DNA of 64,000 nt from Arctopsyche grandis (lineage: Eukaryota; Arthropoda; Insecta; Trichoptera; Hydropsychidae): NCBI RefSeq assembly GCF_051622035.1, contig NC_135365.1, forward strand, positions 22,277,501 through 22,341,500, given 5' to 3'. Under the pieces are notes generated by a model. It saw only the letters and a list, made by a program, of their open reading frames with translations, was not told the DNA's origin and made no database searches. Shown piece by piece: positions 1 through 11,191 of the stretch. Numbering within the stretch: the stretch's first letter is position 1; each line of letters begins with the position of its first letter. Both the position numbers and the translations under genes were made by a program.

Positions 1-3
1 TAC

Positions 4-975
4 TAGGGATTGCATTACCGATTTACCGGTAAATCGCCAAAATTTTGCCATCGGTTATTACCGGAACTTATTTCATCGCGAATTATGTAAGTACATACAT
101 ACATATAAAGCATAATATTGCATTAAAAATCGATGCAAATGGTGTATTATGGATTAGGTCGTCTGGAATTTATTTATTTTCATTATCAAATGTCCAAAAT
201 GACTAAAATTTTGAGCGGGATAACGTTTTTAGTCTAAACAGATTTTTTTACGACTGGCAACGCCACTTTTTCTAATTCCTGCCGCTCACATTAATACAAA
301 TGCGATATATTGCAACCATTGAAGTATAATGCATTATACTTCAATGATTGCAACGTAATAGTAACTCATTGCAATAAGGTGTAGCTAGTAGCGAGCCTTC
401 TGTCAGTTTGACGGTTCTCCTGTAGCTATGATGCCTGATGCATTTGTAAGAGTGGCAACACTGTTGCATGCTTTAGAGTGGCAACACAGACCAACCAAGT
501 CGTAATAAATACGATCAGATGGTTGTTTCAATTACGATTATTAATTATTACGAATGGACTTAATGTATTTATATGACACTAGTTGTTTTACCCGGCTTCG
601 CTCAGTATTTGTAATATAAACAGCTTTAACATGGCGAATATAATAGTAAATATTCATTTGTTTTTTTATTAAATTTATTTGAATGGAAAAAAAAATCGAA
701 TCGTTGTCATAGAAACTTTCCCAACAGTTCCCAACCAAAGATATATGTACATATGTATGTACGTATAAAGTCTCTTTCGAAATTATATATTAGATTATTC
801 ACCTGAGATTCATTTTTAATTAATTACGGTTCAATCTAGATTAGTGTTGTTAGGAAAAGTAACCACATAAAGATATCGAATCCTTTTTTTTTCATTTACC
901 AATAAAAACCGGTAAACCGGCAATGGAAGAAGTTACTACCGGTAAATGAAGTTTGACGATAAATTGCAATTCCTA
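4..975. mobile_element. Probable non-autonomous TIR transposon at the window start
   Basis: The two ends are inverted relatives. The left begins TAGGGATTGCATTACCG and the right, reverse-complemented, begins TAGGAATTGCAATTTATCG. Near both ends there are ACCGGTAAA blocks facing each other. Inside are a near-perfect 45-bp palindrome around 309-353 and a dispersed repeat (541-700) seen again at 6838-6950. No transposase frame is present. Only three bases precede the left end, so a target-site duplication cannot be checked, and the class (hAT-like) is a guess. Confidence 0.45.
560..700 (+). repeat. Dispersed repeat with CCCGGCTTCGCTC core, copy 1
   Basis: The segment runs from TTTTACCCGGCTTCGCTC through a stretch ending in TTAAATTTATTTGAATGG. 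A second copy in the same orientation lies at about 6840-6960 with scattered substitutions. It has no coding potential, and I do not know its parent element. Confidence 0.55.
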
Positions 976-2397
976 GTTAATTAACACATATGAACATAAT
1001 ATATTGGATTAAAAATAAATAAGACAGATTAAACCTTGGTCAACCATACAAAAACACCTTCAATTCTAAATATGTATGTACATGCATATGCACAATTGCA
1101 CATATTATATACACAGATAAGAATCATTAAAATTTGCACAATTTCAATGACTGCCTACTTTCAATTTAAACAAAATTAACGAAATGCTCTTTGTATATTT
1201 TTATAAAGGTACCATACGTTTAAGAATAAGAGTTCCATTCATACGAAGTTGAAATTTGAAAATCAGTTCCTCGCTTTTTATTATTACAAGGCTGTTATTA
1301 GTTTGCTTTCTCAAAAGATTGAGCTAAAATTCCTAGTCTTCAAATCGTTTTGAAACTTTGCCATTTTGCGCGGTTTGGTCAACGATGGAAATTTCAAACG
1401 ATTTTTATAGTTCGATGGTGAAAAATAGTCGTAATATTCACGTCTAATTTTGCGATATTTTTGGATACGTTGATATTTAATAGGTAGTTGTTTGACTTTC
1501 CGCAATGCACTCGTTTTTTCGGATTTTAATTGTTTAAACGTCTATATACATATTTATCGTTTTCGCACCATATCTTATAAAATTTGCATAATGGGCTCTC
1601 ACTATCTCTCATATATATTTTTTTACTTCATTCATAGGCTATATAATGAATGTTATTATAGCTTCAATATCAATAAACTTGCCTCATTCTACACACGTGT
1701 TCTACTTCAAACAAGCACATCACATTATATCCGTATTTAAGTCAACTAAATAGTAAAGACCGATAAATTAAAGAATTCTTTTTTTAAATAATCGCGTTCT
1801 TATCTTAAGCTGTCATTCATTTGAAAGGAACTGATTATGTATAGGTACATTCATAAACACCACACGCCAAAGACATTAAGATTAAAACAAAACTGTTTAT
1901 ATTTTTTCCGGTGAAATGAGATAGGGTTAAACCTTAGTACCAGTTTCATGATTCAAATGCATCTATCAATTGACCCTCTGGATTGACCCAAGAAGGACGA
2001 TGGTTGAGTTTAGCGTTCAATTAAACGTCGTAGTAAATTAATTGGGTCGAATTGCGCTTCGTAAAAGTTTCCGCGCTATTTTACACATATGCCCTTCCTC
2101 GTGCCAACTGTCAAAATTAGAATTGTCGATTATTGAAATCCTCGTCTGTCACTTTTCATGTCGAATTATTACGCCATGTCCACCTGTTAATATATTTTTA
2201 TACAAATATCCGTATAACGAATTGCGTTTAGTCAATTTCGTACATATTTATATCAATGGAGACAATTATTACAGTAAATTCTAGAACTTGACTGGTTTAG
2301 ACATGCAAATTTTGTTGATTAAAGCTAGTCACAAGCTATGTAGTCACATAATACACTTTCCTTGTTAAAGGTTTGTCCAAACGTGGCCAAGAGTTTA
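976..2397. other. Intergenic stretch with no recognised feature
   Basis: AT-rich sequence with short open frames (for example 1492-1740) of low complexity and no splice or homology support. I see no RNA gene, promoter or transposon end here. Confidence 0.5.
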
Positions 2398-2517
2398 TAC
2401 CGGGTTTACACGATGCGAATAGCTTGGGTCAAGTAACTTGGATGTTACTCGCTGCATGGCAACGTTTTAGACGTCCAAGTTACTCGTCCAAGCTACTCGC
2501 ATCGTGCCAAACCAGCA
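2398..2517. mobile_element. Small Harbinger-type MITE with TTA duplication
   Basis: This 120-bp element is almost entirely a hairpin. The left arm carries TTTACACGATGCGAATAGCT and the right arm is its imperfect inverse (AGCTACTCGCATCGTGCCAA). TTA lies directly outside both ends (2395-2397 and 2518-2520), which is the 3-bp duplication expected of the PIF/Harbinger superfamily. It has no coding capacity. Confidence 0.7.
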
Positions 2518-2689
2518 TTAGTTTGATTTTACAGGAAATCTTATATCGACTCGTATAGACACGCAAATTTAGTCGAATACAGATACCGATGTGATTTCCT
2601 CAATTTATATTTCATTTCAGTAGCCTTTGCAAGGTGAAATCTTAATGTTTTCAGTATTGGGAGATTATAAACCTCAAAAGATTTATACT

Positions 2690-2960
2690 GTTGCGTGGGG
2701 GTGGGTTGAGAATCCAAATGAAAGGCCAAAGTCGCTTCACAGCATTTATTGAATGATATTCTTGTATATTCTCGATCTGGCCTCCTTGGAAGTACCTCCT
2801 TATAAAGGGCAAGTTGCTCACCACAGCTTCCCCGAACTGTTTATGTATCTATTGTCTATTGTCCAAGTACGTACAGTTTTAAGTGAGTCTTACGCACTCG
2901 CTCTCTCTTGCTCTTGGGTTCTGAGAACTCTAGCAGCCACTAACTTAGGCCTCGTTAGGC
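2690..2960 (+). repeat. Dispersed repeat, inverse copy near 60600-60860
   Basis: The block containing ATGAAAGGCCAAAGTCGCTT and CCTTATAAAGG recurs as its reverse complement at 60600-60860. Both copies are diverged. No coding frame is conserved between them. Confidence 0.55.
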
Positions 2961-2979
2961 CAGTTCGGGGGTCTCCATT

Positions 2980-2981
<2 letters not shown>

Positions 2982-3034
<53 letters not shown>
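2982..3034. repeat. (CT)n microsatellite
   Basis: Uninterrupted CT dinucleotide run of about 53 bases. It makes an artefactual Leu-Ser open frame on the plus strand. Confidence 0.95.
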
Positions 3035-3038
<4 letters not shown>

Positions 3039-4740
3039 TTCCCACATTATAATACTATTGCTAAAATCAATAGGAATCGCATAATTTTCTCCCTTCTGCA
3101 AACAGCTGTCAAATGACATATGTACATATATGTATATTCCTTATTTTCTGTATGTATCCTTTAAAAGGAAACTTTAAATCATTGAAACCTGGTTGATAAC
3201 GTAATCGAATTGATCCAACAGAAATTTTCTAGTCAGTCGTCAGCGAAAAAATTTTGAGAAAAAAGAAAACTTAAGTATATATTTCATAAATATATAATAC
3301 ATACAATATGAAAAAAAATAGTATTGAGAATAAACATGTGATTTGATTGAAAGCTTATAAGTAAAGGGCGGATAGGGAGCGTGCTTTTTCCAGAAATCGG
3401 GGTGGTTTGGCTCTATTTACAAAGCTAGAGTGCAAAAAAAAAGGTTCGGCGAACCTTTAACAAAGCACGGTGAACAATTGAACAATGAACGACGCGCTTT
3501 GGGTCCGCTCACTACTTATAAGTTAATGAACGGGTTTATAAGGTGATTCTCAATGAGAAAAAAGCTTGTAATTATAGTAATCTTAAGTGAAAGTAAGAAG
3601 AGGTTTGTAAAAAGAGAGGACGAGGAGGAGCTGGGACAATGATACGCTTTCCCGTCGTCTCACTTCAGTTTCGTGCAATATTTCAGCGTTGCAACGTTTC
3701 GTGACGCTGATAATCAAAGAAATGCCGTACATAAAGAAGTTTTACTTCAAGAGTGTCGTCACTCGTCATAGAAAAAAAAAACAAATGAGCAAATACCTCT
3801 TTGTACTATTTTTTAATGTTATGAATAGACTTTGGCTACTCGTTAACTAACGATAGACCGTTCATCAGTCTTCATCTGACCGTTCATCAAATAACTATAA
3901 TTTTTTTGTGCGAAAAGCATCCATCGAAAGCCGATTTTTGTCAATCGGTGTCTCAAGCAAGAAAAATATTGTAAAAACACGCCTTTTCTAAGAAATTGGC
4001 ATAAGTGCCCCAACGATAGCTGAAGCTTCGTTATGAACAAAGATCGGCGTTGGGACGATGCTTTTGGCATAAGAAATGGTTCACTATTGTCAACCTTGCT
4101 TTTTTGCTGTCTTAATTTGTAGCGGTCTATTGTTATTTAACGAGCACCCACCCAACGCCGAAGATTAGTTTTGACCTTTTCCAACGAAAATTCTCTAAGA
4201 AACTCCCGGCTTCCCGTATGTTTCAATCTAACTTCTGGCACCAAAAAATTACCTATTACGTATTATGTACATTCCAGATTAAGATCTCTGGGTATTGTAC
4301 ATATACAAAAAAATCAAAACTATATGACAGATAAGCAAGCATACGATCAGTTTGGACATGCATATGTGGTTTTTATAATGGAATAAAAATATACAATAGT
4401 GCTTATTAAATTATTGTAAATATTAGGTATGTATGTATTATATGTATGTACATTACATAGGTATATTGAACCGCAAGACACGATTCTCAAGATAGGAAAC
4501 GTGCGACCCTCACGCATGCAAATGTGTCATAGTGACATGACAGTTCAATAGCCATTACGTTACGTAGACAAAAACTGAAATAAAGAAAAAATAAAATCCG
4601 ACCCAAATCGCAAATAGACACATACACACTCCTCAAAGCCATATTAATGCTGCAGTGTCACATTGGACACACCGTGTTTCAATTCTTACATCCATGTATA
4701 TGTATGTATGTACATCCTCATGAGCATCGAGTCACAGTTA
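3035..4740. other. Intergenic stretch, one repeat fragment
   Basis: At about 3361-3490 there is a fragment related to the fold-back element at 27358-28056. It shares the GGTTTGGCTCTATTTACAAA core and the AGGTTCG..AACCTTT block. The rest is AT-rich with no supported gene. Confidence 0.45.
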
Positions 4741-5560
4741 ATTCGCAGACAAGGCCACAGTTGCATAGATCATCGAGAAAAAGCTATAGTGGTTACCTGC
4801 TGCAGATTTGGTTATTCCAAGTTTTGATGGACAATTGTGCTACAATTTTGGTTGTTATTGTTGGTGCTTAGAATGTCACTATTTAAGTTCTAAAGATCAT
4901 CTACCTATTTGAGGACAGACAGCTGAAGCAGAGTATAAATCTTTCTTATTCCAATATTGGTTCGTTTTGTTTGTTGATTAGATCTATGTGAAACTTGATT
5001 CATAGAATGACCCAAAACCTGTACTATCCTACATATATTCTTGGTCTTGTTCTTTCTGACCAGGACTTCTTAACACTGATGATAGACAGACATGTCAACA
5101 GAGTTTATAACCAAAATTTGTATGTTTCAATGCTATTAATCAATGCCAATTAATTAAACAAGACCACAGTTACCCAGAACATCGAGAAAAAGCTATAGTG
5201 GTTGGTTACCTGCTGCAGATTTGGTTATTAAAAGTTTTGATCGACAATTGTACTACATTATTAGTTATTGTTAGTGTTTAGAATGTAACTATCTAATTTC
5301 TAAAGATCATCTACCCAGTTGAGGACAAAACAGCTGGAGCAGAAGTATACGTAAATCTTCCTTATTCAAATATTGGTTCGTTTGTTTGTTGATTACATCT
5401 TAAACTTGATTCATAGCATGATCCAAAACATGTACTATTCTACATAGCTTTTTCTTGTTCTTTCTTGTCAGGACTTCTTAACTCTGATGATGGACATACC
5501 TGTGAACAGTTTCGATAGCCAAAATTTGTATTCTTCTGTTAAAGAACTACTGTTCTGCTG
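4741..5560. repeat. Diverged tandem duplication, about 409-bp period
   Basis: A unit starting AAGGCCACAG at 4751 is repeated starting AAGACCACAG at 5160. Shared landmarks in order include CATCGAGAAAAAGCTATAGT, CTGCTGCAGATTTGGTTATT, CTAAAGATCATCTACC and CAGGACTTCTTAAC. Indels and substitutions are scattered and stop codons fall in all frames, so this is old non-coding duplicated sequence. Confidence 0.85.
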
Positions 5561-7080
5561 CTCCAATTTTCCTAATTTAATCCGATAGATTCAACTGCGA
5601 TACACTAGTTGTTCTTTAACTTGGGTTTTACAATTCGTGACAGTTTATATAATATTTGTAGATGGAAGTAAAATTGATGGACTTTTGCTGGTCAAATCTG
5701 TGTAGGACCGCATTGTTCCAAAAACTTCACTGCAGTGCACGGTAGTTGATTCGGCTGAGTCACATGGGTTGGGGTACGTGTTCAGGACACAATAATGGGT
5801 CAATGAGTCCTTATTTGGAATTTTAGACAAGACATTCATCCGTTCGCAATGCAAGCCCACCTGGACGAGCGATGCCTCTAGAATTGATTAACAATCGTCT
5901 TCATATTTAAACTGTAATGCTCATGCAGTCGTAAAAGATTATCAATATGCTAGATCGAATTTCAAATAATCCAAATCAGAGGTTGTCGAACATTTCTTTT
6001 GGTTGCGACCACCTTAAAATCATATTCGATAGTTTGCATCACCCAAAACTTTAATTTGTTTTGTTTATATCTTCCTTAATATATATTTTTTTATTAAAAT
6101 TTTAACTGTACATGTTTTTGTTTACACAGAAGAAATGCGCCGTGTGGAATTTTTTTCAATAAAAACGCATTTTTCGAACATTCGAGCTCAACAATTTGAG
6201 AAACACTATTCTAAGTAGTAAATTTGCGGAAAAGAAGCTCAACTGGGTACACTAAAAATCAATATTGACCTAGACGTTAGATTTAGTTCATGCTCCATAT
6301 TCAGGACAAAGAAATTCTATAGAGTGCTAACGTTGATTTCATCGTATATTTACAGATTCGAAGTTTTCACAATGAAGTGAGCTAACATTTACTGTAGAAG
6401 AAAATTTTCTTTTATATGTAGATATCGAGATGACTCACCCATAGTTTGTAACGATTTTTAGCCCGTTGCCTGACACCCTATTTTGAGTTTTACACAATAC
6501 TTTAACGTACGTCATTGATTCTAGACTATTACAGTACACAGCTTTGTTTGATCAGCCTCGATTAGTAAACCAATTTCGCTGATTTCAGCGATCTTCTTCG
6601 CGAACGATGATCGCATGTCGTATCGTAATTTCAGTGTACTCGCACAGAACAATTATCCAATTGCACCATCTAATATCGCAATATTGGTTTGAATTGTCGT
6701 CCTTTTATGTACTATTTGCTCGTCCGCTAATCCATTTTCTTTTTTTTATCGCTTTTGATATTTCCACTGTAAAAAAACGTATGTACTTACTAAAAAAGCA
6801 TCGCTCAAACGGACTTCATGTTTTTATTTTATAATGTACTAGTGTTTTTACCCGGCTTCTCTCGGTAGTTGTAATATTAACCGCTTAAACATGGCCAATC
6901 TAATAGTAAACATTTTATTAAATTTATTTGAATAGCTTTATTTTATTTAAATTTATTTGAATATTCATTTGTTTTTTTATTAAATTGAGCATCACGGATT
7001 CTACGAATCAAACAAACAAACATACAAAGTCTAAACGAAGTATCAATAGATTCAAGTTGGTCATTAACTAATTTTACCTC
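5561..7080. other. Intergenic stretch with repeat copy 2
   Basis: Holds the second copy (about 6840-6960) of the CCCGGCTTC repeat listed at 560-700. Otherwise AT-rich with no supported gene or RNA. Confidence 0.5.
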
Positions 7081-7081
7081 T

Positions 7082-7556
7082 TTATATAAGAAGAAATAAA
7101 GAGACGTATGAAATTAGGATGGAGTACATTTGGACGAATGAATGTTGTTTTTAAATCAAAAATTCCACTCTGCCTGAAGAAAAAGATCTTCGATCAATGC
7201 GTATGGATGTGAAACTTGGACATTGAACGCCAAGATGCTACACAAAGTGCAATGCACTCAAAGAAGTTTGGAACGCATTATGCTAGGCATAATGAAGAAA
7301 GACAGGAAGCGGAATACGTGGGTGAGAAAGTAAAGAGATTGAAAAGGGTGGGCCACTTGGCTAGAAGGATGGGCCAAAGGTGGACAAAGGAAGTGCTAGA
7401 GTGGTACCCGAAAGAATGAAAAGGGTGAAAGAAAATGTGTGAGGTGAGATGGATGAGAGTTGTGCAAAACAGAGACGAGTGGAAGCTTGTTGGAGAGGCC
7501 TTCATCCAACAGGGGATGGTGAGCGGCTATAGATGATGATGATGATGATGATTGAT
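7082..7556 (+). mobile_element. 5'-truncated LINE 3' end (RTE-like reverse transcriptase tail)
   Basis: Broken frames carry the typical C-terminal tail of a non-LTR reverse-transcriptase protein. They include a CLKKKIFDQC block, an ETW motif, an RKRNTWV block and the WYPKE..MKRVK region, ending in a poly-(GAT) tail at about 7532-7552. Compared with the second copy (minus strand, 53574-54030), this one lacks the few codons between the DQC and YGCETW blocks and carries frameshifts, so it is dead. The simple trinucleotide tail suggests an RTE-type LINE, but the clade is an inference. Confidence 0.75.
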
Positions 7557-7560
7557 CACT

Positions 7561-9768
7561 AGTCGTGTTTTCATGATTTTTATTTTTGTCATTATAGATT
7601 TTTGCCTACTTGAGCACGAAAATGAATATGAATTACAAGTATACTGTACATACATAACATATTTAGTAAATTTCTATTACACAATCCAAAAGTTCGGAAT
7701 TATAACTCTAAGTGCCAAATTTTACTCATTATATATATTATTATAATCATTAAAATTAATTTAACCAATAGGAATAAAAGTAAAAAATGTATATACATAT
7801 GTATCTATATAAGTATTTGTTTTTCTTAAGTATATATGTATGTATATATACATATACATATGTATGTACATAAATCCATATGCTGTTACAATTTAAATAA
7901 TATAATTTTCATATCTGTTCTATTTAATTTTTCTTCAATATCTTAATCTTATTGTTCCAGAAGAGTCCATGTTCTGCTGCTTCCGAAACTTACAGCTCCA
8001 ACATTTTGCTTTACCACATTTAAGCAGACCTCTGATATCTGCCATCATATCTTACTAATACTAAAGTCGCGAAAAACTTCCTCGGGAATGATATAATGGT
8101 GAATCTGAAGTGTTATTTGTTACCTTTTCATTATTTTATATCCCCTCCAGAAAGCAGTAGACGAATTAATTGAAACGTAGCTTTCCCAAGATTATGACAA
8201 ACAATAAAAATACAGTATAACTTACATTACATTGAAAACATTTTGCACAACGGCGTTTAAGTGTTAGCACGTAAACCTTTACCAAAACGAATATCGATTG
8301 AAATGAGACGTCAAACAAATTCACTTCCGCATGACGTCACTGTCTGAAACAACCCTTTTAACTTTGAGGGTGACCAGGTGACTCATTAAAAATTTCCAAA
8401 TTAGTTTTTGGTGCCATTAGCTTTCCGTTCAATATTGTCGCGCGAAATTCGATATGCATTTTAACGGTTTCCTACTCTTGATTTCGCGTGTTTCAAAGTT
8501 ATAGTCATTGATGACGTTTAACCAAGATTCACTAATATCAGTGCCTTCAATTCGAATGTGATTATCCGTTTGTTTAAATATGAATTGACATTTGTGATGA
8601 GACGGAAATTTTATATGGCAGGAAAATAAAATGAATGACCTAAAAATGTATTTTAAATGTCACCGTTTAATTATCATTTATTTTTGAAATATAAATTTCA
8701 CCGCAAATTTGGATTATAATTATAATAATCTGTCTTAAAGTGTAATAATGAGTATAATTTTTCATTTGTGTGCTAAAAGAATTATCCTCAGTAGCCTACC
8801 TTTCTTAATAACATCTTGTTTGTATTTAAAACTTAATCTTCTGAATGATTTGTCAAAGAACCGATCGAGAATAATCAACATTCCAAGGCATCTTTATTTG
8901 TTTCCGCGCGCTCCGCACTGATTTGTTCTGAGGGAATCGTTTCGTGAGCCGAGTCCCTTGCCATACTCAAGAAGTTCTGTGTAAATATGTGTTATTTTAA
9001 CAAAAAAATAGTTTCGAATGATGTTTGAGAGATACAAATCAGAATATTCTTAATGGAAATTCTATAAATGCTTGAAGAGACGAGTAAATTAAAAAATAAT
9101 TGTCTTTGATGGAACCCTTATACGTAATAGCTGCGAAGGGAACATAATTTTAATGGCTACTCCGTGCAAGCGAACAACGCGGCGGACCATACCATAACAA
9201 CCCACTACCACTACCTCATGTAGGGCCGATTCCGGTTTCTAAACTTTGCTAATCCGCAAGAAATATATCAATATGGACAACGAGTTGAATTTATTTTATT
9301 TGAATTGTTGATATTTTTCAATTTTAAGTAAAAGATTTTAGGGTACTAGGCTAGTCCCTCTAGTCCAATGACGACACGCCACTGGTACATATGTATATCT
9401 ACGATTCAAAAGGGGGCTCATGATCTGAATAAGCCTTAGACTTTAGAACCTCTGTTCTATGTAAGTTCAGTGAGTTTTTGTAGGGAAAAATCAATCAAAT
9501 TTAACTTATTAATTCCCATTTAAATATATGGGGGGTGAAAGCAATGAAACCGTGTGGTTTAATGCACCTTATTTAATATAACGGTTGAGAAGGAAGTAAA
9601 GTGGTAGCCACCAACATGGTCGAATCGATCCTAACTCGCAGGATGACGACCCAAACTCGATAATGTCGTAGAACTCTTACAAATACATACATATGTACTA
9701 CATATTACTTTTACATAGGATAATTTTGAGTATTTACTACAATTTTAAGCAACTTTTTTTGTTTTCAG
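7561..9768. other. Intergenic region upstream of the first cysteine-rich gene
   Basis: AT-rich sequence that may hold the untranslated first exon and promoter of the gene at 9830, but I cannot point to them. A short dispersed repeat at 9588-9668 recurs inverted at about 45085-45165 (shared GGAAGTAAAGTGG and GACCCAAACTCGA blocks), with a fragment near 44300. Confidence 0.45.
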
Positions 9769-9829
9769 AATTTTATAAATTACAGCGAAATGTAACATTT
9801 TCAAATGAAGCCATAATAATGACGTCAAG

Positions 9830-11191
9830 ATGTGGAAGTTAGCCTGGTGCGTTTTGCTGATGGTGGCGTGCCACCATTCGAAGTGTTGGGGGCTGCGGCC
9901 CCCTTTCATCACAGATTCTATTGGGGGCGAAGGACCCCCACTTGACAATTTGCGACCCTGTCTACATACGAAAGATCCAAAAGTCGAAGCAGTAAAAAAC
10001 CGCATCGACTCTTCAGACGATGAAAAGAATTCTTTCTACGTGGAGCATGAGATCTCAGAACGTGACGCTAGGAAAGCCGTCAAGGTAGCTGAAGTCGACA
10101 GTGGTACATACATACATTTTTAATTACATAAGTTAGTTAAATTTAATGCCCAAAATGAACTACCGATGAATATGCATAGCTTCGAGACGGTTGCTTTCAA
10201 GTTGATATGTAATAATTTAAATGATAATGTAAATTTATCATCATTATTCAAAGTTCATTTTAACAAATTCCCAGCGTATAAAAAACTCGTTTTAGGGATT
10301 CCATTGTGAGATATAATGTTATACTTTGTCGTTATCTTTATTCCTATTGATAAATATGTACCAGTGTATTTTACAAAAATAAATATGTTAGTCATGTTAA
10401 ATCTAACATCAAAATGCTTTCAAACTAACAGCTCCAGATGTGGTTAATTGATGTTCAAATACCTATTTAAAGAACCTATTGATTTCATTCTATAATGTAA
10501 CAATATAAAATGCGCATCATGTGCATCGTTAGAAACTGTTGCTCACGTTGTAATTTTGTATGCACGCCATGTGCACGACCTATTAAAATCTGCACTATCA
10601 TTACTGCAGCTCGTCAATCTCAATTAATCATCATTTCTCATAGACTTTGTAATGTTTTATTTCATATTCATTGATTGATTTTGTTAATTTCTATATTCAA
10701 AAGACATGATTTCTGCCGGTTGTGCGTGCGGTCACAAAGAAATGGATTATTGTGCCGGTGAAAAAGTCATAAATGACCATTGCTGTTGTGATAGAAGTGA
10801 CCATGGTATCATATTTTTAATTTTTATTATACAATATAAATACATTGTATTTCAATTAAATCATTATGTAATTTATAATATTTGCAGAGTTGTTTCCATA
10901 TGTGCCTCACACCTGCTATTTCGGTAATGACAGATGCAATTTAATTGCTGAAAGCTGTGAAGAATATGAATTCTTACGGGATTGCTGTTGTTCCAAACAT
11001 TTAATCGCCAAATGTAATCGCCAATTTTCACATACTATATATGATTACGTTTTATTTAAATTATAATATGAAACTTACACATGTTTTCAGGGAAAGCGCG
11101 ATTCAGTCGTTCCCCTGGTAATCAAAAGTTTCCTACTAAATGGCTGTGGATTCTGCCCTGGATTGTTATGATAGTGGCCAATATGACTTAG
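9830..11191 (+). CDS. Secreted or anchored cysteine-rich protein with two CCC modules (paralogue 1)
   Basis: Four exons (9830-10103, 10704-10805, 10888-11013, 11091-11191) join in frame through three phase-1 GT-AG introns to give 200 aa. Residues 1-20 are a signal peptide with a hydrophobic core. An acidic, charged linker of about 70 residues follows. Exon 2 encodes one module (C-x1-C-x7-C-x9-CCC) and exon 3 a second (C-x6-C-x6-C-x8-CCC). The last exon encodes a basic stretch and then a Trp-rich hydrophobic tail (WLWILPWIVMIV) three residues before the end, which could be a GPI-anchor signal or a membrane segment. The same two-module layout occurs in the gene at 30145-33521, so the two are paralogues. 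I do not recognise the family and assign no function; the even spacing of cysteines suggests disulphide-bonded extracellular modules. A splice acceptor at 9767-9768 implies an upstream non-coding exon. Three short upstream ATGs precede the chosen start, so the 5' end is the least certain part. Confidence 0.75.

Noticed and set aside
2753-3052. 99-codon frame ending in Leu-Ser repeats
   Set aside because: Formed by the CT microsatellite plus a dispersed repeat.
9745-10005. Minus-strand frame opposite the first exon of cysteine-rich gene 1
   Set aside because: It is a shadow of a well-supported exon with signal peptide and matching splice phases.
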